This document shows, one piece after another, positions 8,745-16,462 of a DNA stretch of 45,029 nucleotides. Numbering within the stretch: the stretch's first letter is position 1; each line of letters opens with the position of its first letter. Location: positions 1 through 45,029 of the forward strand of contig JBBRZF010000004.1 of the NCBI GenBank assembly GCA_038236965.1. The letters are read 5' to 3'. Below the pieces are notes generated by a model that was not told the DNA's origin, searched no databases, and saw only the letters and a program-made list of their open reading frames with translations. The translations under genes were made by a program, and so were the position numbers. Origin of the DNA: JBBRZF01 sp038236965 (GTDB lineage Bacteria > Acidobacteriota > Terriglobia > Terriglobales > Acidobacteriaceae).

Positions 8745-10079
8745 TCAGTGTTGCATCCTACCCGGCCTGAATCTCAAGAACACTTTCACTGCTACTGGGT
8801 GTTCGCCGTAGATGGGGCTGAGCGCGTCGGGCTTGGAGTAGAAGGTCAGGTCTGCGCCAAGTGCGATCTGCGTTTTCGCGTTCTGCACCAGGTCGCGCAT
8901 GCCACCGAAGGTGTAGCCACCGATGCGATACGTCAGATGGCCAGGAAGACCGAGTTCGTCCTTGTCCACCAACTCCAGGCGCGTGTAGGCGTAGTTGCGC
9001 GCGGCGAAGTTGAGCGTGGATTCGGCGAGATAACTGTTCTGCGTCGTCTTCTCTGTCGTTTTTTCGTTGCGTCCCCAGAGCAGCGTGCTCGCCCAGTTTC
9101 CATTCGCCAGCGGACGGTTGTACTCGATGCTGGCGGTCTGGCGATTGATGTTCGTGGCTTCGAGGGCTTCGGGATGACGCAGGTGTCCGTAGCTGTACTG
9201 CATCGTCCAATTCGCCGAGGGAGCGAAGCTGACGCGTCCGGAGAAGGAATCCATGGGCGCGAAATCGAAATTGTAGCGACGTTCGTCCGGCTCGCGTCCG
9301 TTGAAAGCGGAGCCTTCCACCTTCACTTTGCCGACGATAAGGCCCGTGGTTACTACTCCGAACGAGATGTGCGTCGAGTCCTGCTGATGGTGTCCGAGCG
9401 GCGCGGCGGGAATGTCCCAGCCGCTGACGCGGTGCATGAAGGTCACAGGGCCGAGCGCGGGCTCTCCGGCGAGTCCGCCATAGAGCGACCATGCTACGTG
9501 CTCGCCCAAGGGCAGCACGTACCGCGCAGAGAGTTCGCCGAAGACATCGTGCGGATGCTGATGATCGATGAGTGGCGCGCCTTTGTAGGTTTCTCCGGTT
9601 TGGAAGAGTTGCGGGAATCCGGGATGCGGCGAGGTGAGCGATTCGGCGGAGAGCATCTGGCGGAACTGCAAAGTGCCGCGTCCGAGTTTGCGCTCTTCCA
9701 TGAACATGAGCCAATTCATGGATTCGAATTTGCCCGCGCCACGGGGGCCGGTCGGTTTGTTGAACGTAAGGAAGAGCGAACCATGCGCCATGAGTTGCCA
9801 CTGCCGGAACTTGGTCATCCACATGTATTCGGGCTGAGAGCGCGGAGACCATCCGGTGCCGGAGGAGAAGTTCAGTTCCTCGGCGTCGATGGAATCGGAG
9901 CCGTCCATCTGCATGCCGCCCATATCGGCTTTGTCCTGTGCTGGGGCGGTGGGCTGAGGCTGTTGCGCGGGCGCAGCGGGCATAGGCATGGTCATGTCGT
10001 GCGGATGCTCGGCCGGTTGCTGCGCGAAGGCCGCAAGCGAAAGGGACAGAAGTGCGATAGCAAGTTTGCGGAAGAACAA
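8745..10079 (-). CDS. Met/His-rich outer-membrane beta-barrel protein, possibly metal-related
   Basis: Translation probably starts at the TTG at 10077-10079, preceded by GAGG at 6-base spacing; this puts a clean signal peptide first (FFRKLAIALLSLSLAAFAQQ). The upstream in-frame TTG at 10169 lacks a ribosome site and a signal character. After cleavage comes a low-complexity stretch rich in Met, His, Pro and Gln (HPHDMTMPMPAAP, DMGGMQMDG), like the metal-binding tails of copper-handling proteins. The rest is alternating amphipathic strands typical of an outer-membrane barrel, with a conserved-looking LIDHQHPHDVFGEL segment, ending in the aromatic VKVFLRFRPG strand region. Roughly 444 residues. 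A copper or other metal role is inferred from composition only. The opposite strand has a long open frame that is a shadow. Confidence 0.72.
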   Translation of the reverse strand: MFFRKLAIALLSLSLAAFAQQPAEHPHDMTMPMPAAPAQQPQPTAPAQDKADMGGMQMDGSDSIDAEELNFSSGTGWSPRSQPEYMWMTKFRQWQLMAHGSLFLTFNKPTGPRGAGKFESMNWLMFMEERKLGRGTLQFRQMLSAESLTSPHPGFPQLFQTGETYKGAPLIDHQHPHDVFGELSARYVLPLGEHVAWSLYGGLAGEPALGPVTFMHRVSGWDIPAAPLGHHQQDSTHISFGVVTTGLIVGKVKVEGSAFNGREPDERRYNFDFAPMDSFSGRVSFAPSANWTMQYSYGHLRHPEALEATNINRQTASIEYNRPLANGNWASTLLWGRNEKTTEKTTQNSYLAESTLNFAARNYAYTRLELVDKDELGLPGHLTYRIGGYTFGGMRDLVQNAKTQIALGADLTFYSKPDALSPIYGEHPVAVKVFLRFRPGRMQH

Positions 10080-10220
10080 GATTAACCTCGTGCGTATGGA
10101 AATGTGCAACTGCCATGAAGACGTAGGAATGGGCGCCGTATTACACCTGTGCGGGAATTTATCGAACAAAAACTTAGATGCAGAAGATAGTTGGCGCGCT
10201 CAGTAAGCGGGAAAGGCTCA

Positions 10221-10289
10221 CAGGGGCTGAAGCCCAATGCTGTTGGCGCTCTACGGCACGACTGAAGTCGCGCCCTCATACAGATCATT
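10221..10289. repeat. Dispersed palindromic element (GCTAAAGCCC...GACTGAAGTCG), copy 1
   Basis: GGGGCTGAAGCCC, a spacer, then GGCACGACTGAAGTCGCGCCCTCATACAG. It matches the elements at 31628, 39806 and 39875. Two short palindromes are separated by about 20 bases. It lies upstream of the outer-membrane gene and fills much of a 225-base gap that holds no gene. Confidence 0.7.
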
Positions 10290-10304
10290 CTTGTTAAGTC
10301 GAGG

Positions 10305-10748
10305 CTAGCTTCCGCCGGAGATCTTCAGTCGCAATTCTTCGGGGATACGGTCGCGGATCTCTTCGGGCAGACGGTCGTGGACTTTTCGAGCGCCGAAGCG
10401 GGCGACATCGACCATGACCATTGGAGCGGGCGTGGAGACGGCGACGATAAGCCAGATGAGGGTGGAGAGAACGAATCCGCCGAGCGCGCCGAGCTCGAAG
10501 AGGAAAGCGTGGTGGGGATTGAAATGGCGTATGAAGGCGAAGGCGATGAGGAACATGACGGCCGAGACGGATGCCAGCACGATGAGTGAGATGTCGATGG
10601 TGCGGTGCAGGCGTTGGCGGGAACTGCAGTGTTCGCAGGCGACGAAGTGGGCTGCATAGTCGCCGCGCATCTCAGGCGTGATGCCCGAAATGTCGTAGCG
10701 CCATCCCGCGAGAATATTTCCCACTACCCTATCGATGCACTGGCTCAT
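10305..10748 (-). CDS. Membrane protein with N-terminal HxxxCxxC zinc-finger-like motif
   Basis: A 147-residue protein. The N-terminal cytoplasmic part contains HFVACEHC (HxxxCxxC), the arrangement used by anti-sigma zinc-finger domains. Two membrane helices follow at about residues 52-72 (ISLIVLASVSAVMFLIAFAF) and 85-107 (LGALGGFVLSTLIWLIVAVS). The tail is amphipathic and charged, with a repeated pattern RLPEEIRDRIPEELRLKI. It starts 7 bases after the MBL hydrolase stop, so it is very likely co-transcribed. Whether it binds zinc or a sigma factor is not shown; no sigma gene is adjacent. Otherwise unassigned. Confidence 0.7.
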   Translation of the reverse strand: MSQCIDRVVGNILAGWRYDISGITPEMRGDYAAHFVACEHCSSRQRLHRTIDISLIVLASVSAVMFLIAFAFIRHFNPHHAFLFELGALGGFVLSTLIWLIVAVSTPAPMVMVDVARFGARKVHDRLPEEIRDRIPEELRLKISGGS

Positions 10749-10755
10749 GTCTGCT

Positions 10756-11559
10756 CTACAACGTTATTGTCGGCAGAGAATCGTGCTGCGATGCAAGCAA
10801 CAGGCGATTATGTATTAACGATAGCCGTGGCCCGAGCGCTTTCTCTGCACAAAGGCGCGCCACCTCGGGATGGTTATTGGCCTCCGAAAGGTGCGCCAAA
10901 ATCAGGAACGCTGCATCTCCATCATAGTCGGTTGCGAGGAATTCTGCGAGAGCATCATTGGATAGATGTCCGTTGCGGCTCATGACGCGCTGCTTGAGCG
11001 ACCAGGGGTAAGGTCCTGAGCGCAGCATCTCCAGATCGTGGTTCGATTCCAGCAGCAGGCCGTGGCATCCGCGAATCCAGTCCTTCACATTCGGCGGCAT
11101 AAAGCCGAGGTCGGTGACAACGCCTAGCTTGATTCCCTCGGACTGAAAGGTGAAGCCGACGGGATCGATGGCGTCATGCGGAATGGTGAAGGGCGTGACC
11201 TCGATGCTGCCGACGACGAACTTGTGGCCGGACTCGAAGACTTCGAGGCGCTGCAGGGTGATGCGGCGTCCCTTGCTATCATGCGCCCAGCGCGACCAGG
11301 CGTGGTGCGTGGCTCCGGTCATGAAGACGGGGATGCCGAACTTCTTCGCCATCACGTAGAGTCCGCTGACGTGGTCGGAATGTTCGTGGGTGATGAGGAT
11401 GGCCGTCATGGAGGCGGGATCGATACCGCGCTCCGCCATGCGCTTGCAGGTCTCCTTGCAGGAGAGGCCGATATCCACCAGCAGGGTGGTGCCACCCGCA
11501 GAAACCACGGAGCAATTGCCTCCGCTTCCGCTGGCCAGCACTGTGATGGAAACACCCAT
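10756..11559 (-). CDS. MBL-fold metallo-hydrolase (YycJ/WalJ-like)
   Basis: A 267-residue cytoplasmic metallo-beta-lactamase-fold protein. The opening MGVSITVLASGSGGNCSVV and the metal motif ILITHEHSDHVSG (HxHxDH) are characteristic of the YycJ/WalJ group, with later ligands in TIPHDAIDPVGF, VTDLGF and LLESNHD, and a C-terminal LAHLSEANN. Members of this group are probable nucleases linked to DNA repair or cell-wall signalling. I chose the ATG at 11557-11559 because the family starts with this beta-strand; the longer frame from a TTG at 11610 adds 17 unlikely residues. It lies just upstream of the zinc-finger membrane gene and downstream of a 237-residue membrane gene on the same strand. Confidence 0.87.
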   Translation of the reverse strand: MGVSITVLASGSGGNCSVVSAGGTTLLVDIGLSCKETCKRMAERGIDPASMTAILITHEHSDHVSGLYVMAKKFGIPVFMTGATHHAWSRWAHDSKGRRITLQRLEVFESGHKFVVGSIEVTPFTIPHDAIDPVGFTFQSEGIKLGVVTDLGFMPPNVKDWIRGCHGLLLESNHDLEMLRSGPYPWSLKQRVMSRNGHLSNDALAEFLATDYDGDAAFLILAHLSEANNHPEVARLCAEKALGPRLSLIHNRLLLASQHDSLPTITL

Positions 11560-11655
11560 CTGCCGAGCATAACCGTAGTGGCTGTCGAACGGTAGTAACG
11601 ATTTAGTCAACAGACGTGGAAAAGTCGAGGGAATAAGGGGGAAGGCTTAGGGGGG

Positions 11656-12369
11656 CTATTTGCTGGCCTGATGAGCCATCCACATTTCCCAGAGCTCAAA
11701 GGCGATTTGCGCGTATCGCTCAGGTGGACCTGCTATTTGATCATCGAACCAGCGAACGAACTCTTCATGGACAACTTTCTGCACGTCAGGGACGGAGTGG
11801 CAAGTGTTTAGACGAGGGAGGATGGTGCGAACCTCAGCCTCATATTCGTCTGTGTTGTCTTCAAAATTGATACCGATTGGGTCGTGGCGAAACAGCAGAG
11901 CTTCTGTCGAATCGAACAACTCGCCATATTGCGCTTGGAGGTGGCGCCGCTGTTCGATGCTTTCTTCACGCGCGTTGTCCATCTTTATTTTTCGGTCGAT
12001 TTCCCTTGGCTCTTCTTTCTTTCCAAACATCTCCTTCATGAACATACGTCCGAACATGCCGCCGTAGGCTCCGGCGAATCCGGGGAGCATGATGAGGACG
12101 GAGCCGTAGATTCCGGCTCGGGTGAGGGTAACGTAATACTTCGCCAGGTTGGCGGCGATCATGACGATGGGGACGGCGAGTCCGACGATGAGCGTCCAGC
12201 GCCAAGGCTTGAGCGGGCGCATGAAGCCGAGAAACATCGTAGCCATCGTGACAGCCAGCGCGGTCAGCAGCGGGTCCTGCACGGTGACGTGGAGAAGGCC
12301 GCTGAAGATGCCGAAGAGGATGGCCAGCAGGTAGAAGAGCGGGGCGCGGGATGTGGTCGTTTCCGGCAT
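11656..12369 (-). CDS. Membrane protein with C-terminal soluble helical domain (237 aa)
   Basis: Three to four membrane helices lie in residues 10-112 (FYLLAILFGIFSGLLHV, LLTALAVTMATMFLGFM, WTLIVGLAVPIVMIAANLA and a Gly-rich VLIMLPGFAGAYGGMFG). A charged helix follows (EEPREIDRKIKMDNAREESIEQ), then a soluble domain containing DPIGINFEDNTDEYEAEVRTIL and a Trp-rich end. The DPIGI...DEYE..V segment resembles small DUF1871-type domains, here joined to a membrane anchor; this resemblance is only by eye. It starts 15 bases after the stop of the 3-hydroxyacyl-CoA dehydrogenase gene, so the two are probably co-transcribed. Function unknown. Confidence 0.65.
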   Translation of the reverse strand: MPETTTSRAPLFYLLAILFGIFSGLLHVTVQDPLLTALAVTMATMFLGFMRPLKPWRWTLIVGLAVPIVMIAANLAKYYVTLTRAGIYGSVLIMLPGFAGAYGGMFGRMFMKEMFGKKEEPREIDRKIKMDNAREESIEQRRHLQAQYGELFDSTEALLFRHDPIGINFEDNTDEYEAEVRTILPRLNTCHSVPDVQKVVHEEFVRWFDDQIAGPPERYAQIAFELWEMWMAHQASK

Positions 12370-12384
12370 TTGCTGGATCGGCGA

Positions 12385-13254
12385 CTATTTTGCTTCCTGA
12401 TAGTTGTAGAAGCCGCGGCCCGATTTTCTTCCTAGCCAGCCGGCGTCCACCATTTTGATCAGCAGCGGGCATGGACGATATTTCGGGTCGCCCAGGCCGG
12501 CTAACATGACGCGCATGATGTCGAGGCAGACGTCGAGTCCGATGAAGTCGGCCAGGGTGAGCGGGCCCATAGGGTGCGCCATTCCAAGTTTGAAAACTTC
12601 GTCCACGGCTTCCGGGGTGGCGACGCCTTCCATCACCGTGTAAATGGCTTCGTTGATGAGCGGCATGAGCACGCGGTTGGAGACGAAGCCGGGCGCGTCG
12701 TTCACTTCCACCGGAGTCTTTTCCAACTTGAGCGAGAGTTCCTTAACCAGGTTGAAGACTTCCTGTGTGGTGGCGAGGCCGCGAATGATTTCCACCAGCT
12801 TCATCATGGGCACGGGATTGAAGAAGTGCATGCCGATGACTTGCGCAGGGCGCTTGGTGACCGCCGCGAGCTTTGTGATGGAGATGGAAGAAGTATTGGA
12901 GGCGAGGATGACCTCGGGGCGGCAGATTTGGTCGAGGTCGCGGAAGATCTCCGACTTGATATCGAATCGCTCGGAGGCGGCTTCGATAATGAAGTCGCAC
13001 GGGGCAAGCTGCTTGCGGTCGAGCGCGGTGGTGATGTTGGCGAGTGCAAGGTCGCGCTGCTCGGCGGTGAGTTTGCTCTTGGAAACCTCGCGGTCGAGAT
13101 TCTTGGTGATGGTCTGCAGACCGCGATCGACGAAGCGCTGTTCGACATCGACGAGGATGACTTTGAAACCGCTCTTGGCGAAAACGTGGGCGATGCCGTT
13201 GCCCATGGTTCCTGCGCCGATGACGCCGACTGTCTTGATGTCGTTCACTGCCAT
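12385..13254 (-). CDS. hbd: 3-hydroxybutyryl-CoA dehydrogenase
   Basis: NAD(P)-dependent oxidation of 3-hydroxyacyl-CoA, or the reverse, in fatty-acid breakdown or butyrate/PHB metabolism. At 289 residues it is the stand-alone short form. The Rossmann motif GAGTMGNGIAHV starts at residue 13. ASNTSSISITKLA and the catalytic-His segment GMHFFNPVPMMKLVEII follow, then DAPGFVSNRVLMPLINEAI, and the C-terminal dimer domain has HPMGPLTLADFIGLD and WLGRKSGRGFYNY. The ATG is preceded by GAGG at 6 bases. It is functionally linked to the ETF/ETF-QO genes at 37-44 kb, which accept electrons from acyl-CoA dehydrogenases. A terminator separates it from atpC. Confidence 0.93.
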   Translation of the reverse strand: MAVNDIKTVGVIGAGTMGNGIAHVFAKSGFKVILVDVEQRFVDRGLQTITKNLDREVSKSKLTAEQRDLALANITTALDRKQLAPCDFIIEAASERFDIKSEIFRDLDQICRPEVILASNTSSISITKLAAVTKRPAQVIGMHFFNPVPMMKLVEIIRGLATTQEVFNLVKELSLKLEKTPVEVNDAPGFVSNRVLMPLINEAIYTVMEGVATPEAVDEVFKLGMAHPMGPLTLADFIGLDVCLDIMRVMLAGLGDPKYRPCPLLIKMVDAGWLGRKSGRGFYNYQEAK

Positions 13255-13353
13255 GATTGCCTCGTCGAATTGGAAGGACAGATGAGTTTACCAAATGGAA
13301 GCTGTCAGCCGTCAGCTGTCAGCATTCAGACGACTGCGCTAAGAGGGACACCT

Positions 13354-13383
13354 AAATGAAAAGCCCCGAGCCGAAGCTCGGGA
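13354..13383 (-). terminator. Terminator after the F1 ATP synthase operon
   Basis: CCCGAGC, CGAA loop, GCTCGGG at 13365-13382. Read on the minus strand it is followed by GCTTTTCATTT, giving a Rho-independent terminator 24 bases after the atpC stop. Confidence 0.85.
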
Positions 13384-13406
13384 CTTTGCACTTGCGAATC
13401 AAAAAC

Positions 13407-13817
13407 TTACTTGGATCGGATGCCCGCCTTTTGCGCCACTTCCAAGCGGACTTCGGCGCGCTTGAGGGCGTTCATGGCGCGAGCTACATCGCATTCGGGA
13501 TTCTTGAGCCACTCTTCGGCGCGCTGCTTGGCGGCCTGGGCGCGTGGCACATCGATCTCTTCGGGACGTTCCGCGCTTTCCGCGAGGATGGTCACCTTCG
13601 TCGGCAGCACTTCGGCGAAGCCCCACGCCACACTCAGCGAGTACGTCACGCCCGCGGATCTATAGGTGATCTCGCCGACGGAGAGTTCGGTGATGAGCGG
13701 AGCGTGTCCGGGCAGCACGCCCAGATACCCGTTCTTGCCAGGAATCTGAACCTCTTCGGCGACGTCCTTCACAACGAGTTTTTCGGGTGTAACGATTTCG
13801 AGTTCGAAAGTTTCCAT
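13407..13817 (-). CDS. atpC: ATP synthase F1 epsilon subunit
   Basis: Part of the central rotor stalk that couples proton flow to ATP synthesis and can brake ATP hydrolysis. The 136-residue length is usual. The N-terminal beta-sandwich shows FELEIVTPEKLVVKDVAEEVQIPGKNGYLGVLPGHAPLI, which is the family signature region, with GVLPGHAP intact. The C-terminal helical hairpin (RAQAAKQRAEEWLKNPE, AMNALKRAEVRLEVAQK) is present. It is last in the operon, 80 bases from atpD and followed by a strong terminator. Confidence 0.95.
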   Translation of the reverse strand: METFELEIVTPEKLVVKDVAEEVQIPGKNGYLGVLPGHAPLITELSVGEITYRSAGVTYSLSVAWGFAEVLPTKVTILAESAERPEEIDVPRAQAAKQRAEEWLKNPECDVARAMNALKRAEVRLEVAQKAGIRSK

Positions 13818-13841
13818 GAAGCAGTTTCCAGTTCCCGGTTC

Positions 13842-13880
13842 CCAGTTGCCAGTTGCCGTTCGCTGGGAACTGGCAACTGG
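13842..13880. repeat. Inverted word repeat inside the atpD-atpC gap
   Basis: CCAGTTGCCAGTT (13842-13854) and AACTGGCAACTGG (13868-13880) form a perfect 13-base inverted repeat with a 13-base loop, and further copies of CAGTTCCC/CCGGCAACTG flank it. It is located between two genes of one operon, where a hairpin could protect mRNA or weaken read-through. Confidence 0.7.
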
Positions 13881-13897
13881 CTACCGGCAACTGATTC

Positions 13898-15346
13898 TTA
13901 CGCCGTCACAGACGACTTCATTTTCTCGGCCTTTTCGAGCACTTCTTCGATAGCGCCAACCATGTAGAACGCCTGTTCGGGGATATTGTCGTGCTTGCCC
14001 TCGGCAATCTCCTTGAAGCTGCGAACGGTGTCGGCGACCTTTACGAAGCGTCCTTCGATGCCCGTGAACTGCTCGGCAACGAAGAAGGGCTGCGAAAGGA
14101 ATTTCTGGATCTTGCGGGCGCGGGCGACGAGCAACTTGTCATCTTCGCTCAATTCGTCGATACCGAGAATGGCGATGATGTCCTGCAAATCCTTGTAGCG
14201 CTGCAGAATCTTCTTCACGTTGAGCGCGACGTCGTAGTGTTCCTGACCGACGATGCGCGGGTCGAGAATGCGCGAAGTGGAGGTCAGGGGATCGACCGCC
14301 GGATAGATTCCGATCTCGGTCAACGGACGCGAAAGCACGGTGGTGGCGTCGAGGTGAGCGAAGGTGGTTGCCGGAGCCGGATCGGTAAGATCGTCGGCAG
14401 GCACATAAATCGCCTGCACCGATGTGACCGAACCCTTCTTGGTGGAAGTGATGCGCTCCTGCAGTTCGCCCATTTCCGAGGCGAGGTTCGGCTGATATCC
14501 AACGGCGCTCGGCATGCGGCCAAGCAGCGCGGAAACTTCTGAACCGGCTTGCGTGAAACGGAAAATGTTGTCGATGAAGAGCAGCGTGTCGGCGCCTTCG
14601 AAGTCGCGGAAGTGCTCGGCCACGGTGAGTCCGGTGAGCGCGACGCGTAGACGGGCCCCTGGAGGCTCGGTCATCTGTCCGTAAATAAGCGACGCCTTCG
14701 ACTTGGAGGGATCGCCGGGAGTGATAACGCCCGACTCCGACATTTCCAGCCAAAGATCGTTGCCTTCACGAGTACGCTCGCCAACGCCGGCGAAGACGGA
14801 GAATCCGCCGTGCTGCTTGGCGACGTTGTTGATCAATTCCATGATGACGACGGTTTTGCCTACACCGGCTCCGCCGAACAGACCAATCTTGCCGCCCTTC
14901 AAGAAGGGCTGGATGAGATCGATGACCTTGACGCCGGTTTCGAACATCTCGGCCGAGGTCGCCTGCTCGTCGAATGCGGGCGCCTGGCGATGAATCGGCA
15001 TACGGATGTCGGACTTAATGGGACCAAGATTGTCCACCGGTTCGCCGATTACGTTCATCACGCGACCGAGGGTTTCGCGGCCAACGGGAACGCTGATGGG
15101 GCCGTCGAGATCGATGGCCTTCATGCCGCGAACCATGCCGTCGGTGGCTTGCATGGCAACGCAGCGCACGCGGCCTTCGCCGAGATGCTGCTGCACTTCA
15201 AGGGTGACGTCGATGGGCGTGGGCGAAACAAAGCCGTCGCTCACAACGCGGATCGCCTGGTAGATGGGCGGCAGATGATGCTCGGCAAACTGCACGTCCA
15301 CGGCGGGTCCGGAGATCTGAATTACGCGTCCAATATTCTGTGCCAT
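13898..15346 (-). CDS. atpD: ATP synthase F1 beta subunit
   Basis: The catalytic subunit. 482 residues. The Walker A loop GGAGVGKT is at residues 158-165, followed by the family landmarks AGVGERTREGNDLW, the Walker B strand DTLLFIDNIFRFTQAG, and SALLGRMPSAVGYQPNLA. The C-terminal region contains the DELSEDDKLLVARARKIQKFLSQPFFVAEQF segment with the DELSEEDK-type motif that contacts the rotor. It is complete, with no missing key residues. The start has AAAAGG at suitable spacing. Confidence 0.98.
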   Translation of the reverse strand: MAQNIGRVIQISGPAVDVQFAEHHLPPIYQAIRVVSDGFVSPTPIDVTLEVQQHLGEGRVRCVAMQATDGMVRGMKAIDLDGPISVPVGRETLGRVMNVIGEPVDNLGPIKSDIRMPIHRQAPAFDEQATSAEMFETGVKVIDLIQPFLKGGKIGLFGGAGVGKTVVIMELINNVAKQHGGFSVFAGVGERTREGNDLWLEMSESGVITPGDPSKSKASLIYGQMTEPPGARLRVALTGLTVAEHFRDFEGADTLLFIDNIFRFTQAGSEVSALLGRMPSAVGYQPNLASEMGELQERITSTKKGSVTSVQAIYVPADDLTDPAPATTFAHLDATTVLSRPLTEIGIYPAVDPLTSTSRILDPRIVGQEHYDVALNVKKILQRYKDLQDIIAILGIDELSEDDKLLVARARKIQKFLSQPFFVAEQFTGIEGRFVKVADTVRSFKEIAEGKHDNIPEQAFYMVGAIEEVLEKAEKMKSSVTA

Positions 15347-15412
15347 AAAAACCTTTTGCTTTCGGCTGCGAGCGATCAGCTCACAGCTAAATAAACTTGG
15401 TGGCTCAGCAGC

Positions 15413-16450
15413 TTATTGCGCTGCCGCGCCGGAAACGATTTCGATGATTTCCTTGGTGATGGATGCCTGGCGCGCGCGGTTCATGGTCAGCGTCAGAGAA
15501 TCGATCATGTCGGAAGCATTACTGCTGGCCGATTCCATCGCCGTCATGCGGGCCGCGTGTTCGGCAGCGACCGATTCCAGCATGGAGCGATACACCTGTA
15601 TGACGACGTACTTGGGCAACAGGGCGGCAAACAACTCTTCCGCCGACTGCTCGTAGATGTAATCCACGGGCGCGGTCCCGAAGGAAGCGGCGACACGATC
15701 AATCTCCGTGGTATCAACTTCCTGTGTGCTGACGCCGGCGTGAGCGGCGGCTTCGCCTGCTCGCCTGCGGTCTTCTTCCGTCATCTCCTCAGCCATGTGC
15801 GTTTCGCGTTCGCCGATCTGGCCGATGGGCAGAATCTTATCGACGACGAGGCGCTGCGCGATGACGGACTTGAATTCGTTGAAGACAAGATAAACGGAAT
15901 CAATCTCGCCGCGCGTATAACGCTCGATCACGTTTTCCGCGATGGCGCTTACCTGTTCGAACTCCAGTTTGTTGAGAACGTTGACGTGCTCGCCGATGAC
16001 CTGGATAAGGTCCGCACGGGTTTCCGCATCGGGCAATGCCGCCGGATAGCGGCGTCGAAGAAAGTCGCGGCCCTTGCGTCCGATGGCTTCGATGTCGATG
16101 TTCTTGCCGGGCTTGCTTTCGAGGAAACGGAAGGCGGCCTTCATGATGTTGCCGTTGAAGGCGCCGGCCAATCCCTTATCGCCGCTGACGACGATGACGA
16201 GAATATTGTTTTCCGGACGCTGCGCCAGCAGGGGATGACGCGCTTCGCCCGTGGCGGCGTCGAAGGTCTCCGCGCGCGAGACCAACGATTTCAAGACGTT
16301 GGTCAACATCTGCGCGTAAGGACGCGAGGACAACGCACGTTCCTGCGCGCGACGCAGCTTGGCAGCCGAAACCATTTTCATGGCTTTGGTGATCTGCCGC
16401 GTGTTGGTCACCGAGCGTATGCGCCGGCGAATGTCGAGTACGTTTGCCAT
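15413..16450 (-). CDS. atpG: ATP synthase F1 gamma subunit with an internal insertion
   Basis: The rotor shaft subunit. The conserved ends are present: MANVLDIRRRIRSVTNTRQITKAMKMV at the N-terminus and MNRARQASITKEIIEIVSGAAAQ at the C-terminus. At 345 residues it is about 55 longer than common bacterial gamma subunits. Most of the extra length is one charged segment at about residues 212-258 (from GERETHMAEEMTEED to DRVAASFG), just before the VDYIYEQSAEEL strand. The insertion is helix-forming and would sit on the Rossmann-like globular domain, near where regulatory gamma insertions lie in chloroplast and cyanobacterial enzymes, but it has no Cys and is unrelated to the chloroplast redox loop. 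It lies 12 bases after atpA. Confidence 0.95.
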   Translation of the reverse strand: MANVLDIRRRIRSVTNTRQITKAMKMVSAAKLRRAQERALSSRPYAQMLTNVLKSLVSRAETFDAATGEARHPLLAQRPENNILVIVVSGDKGLAGAFNGNIMKAAFRFLESKPGKNIDIEAIGRKGRDFLRRRYPAALPDAETRADLIQVIGEHVNVLNKLEFEQVSAIAENVIERYTRGEIDSVYLVFNEFKSVIAQRLVVDKILPIGQIGERETHMAEEMTEEDRRRAGEAAAHAGVSTQEVDTTEIDRVAASFGTAPVDYIYEQSAEELFAALLPKYVVIQVYRSMLESVAAEHAARMTAMESASSNASDMIDSLTLTMNRARQASITKEIIEIVSGAAAQ

Positions 16451-16462
16451 TGTGCTTGCTCT

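Noticed and set aside
8688..10085. 465-codon open frame on + opposite the outer-membrane protein gene
   Set aside because: High-GC antisense shadow. The minus strand has a signal peptide, beta-strand pattern and a ribosome-binding site; the + frame starts inside repeat DNA and lacks protein-like composition.
11036..11052. GTGGTTCGATTCCAG, resembling a tRNA T-arm
   Set aside because: It lies within the MBL hydrolase coding sequence, and no acceptor, D or anticodon stems surround it.
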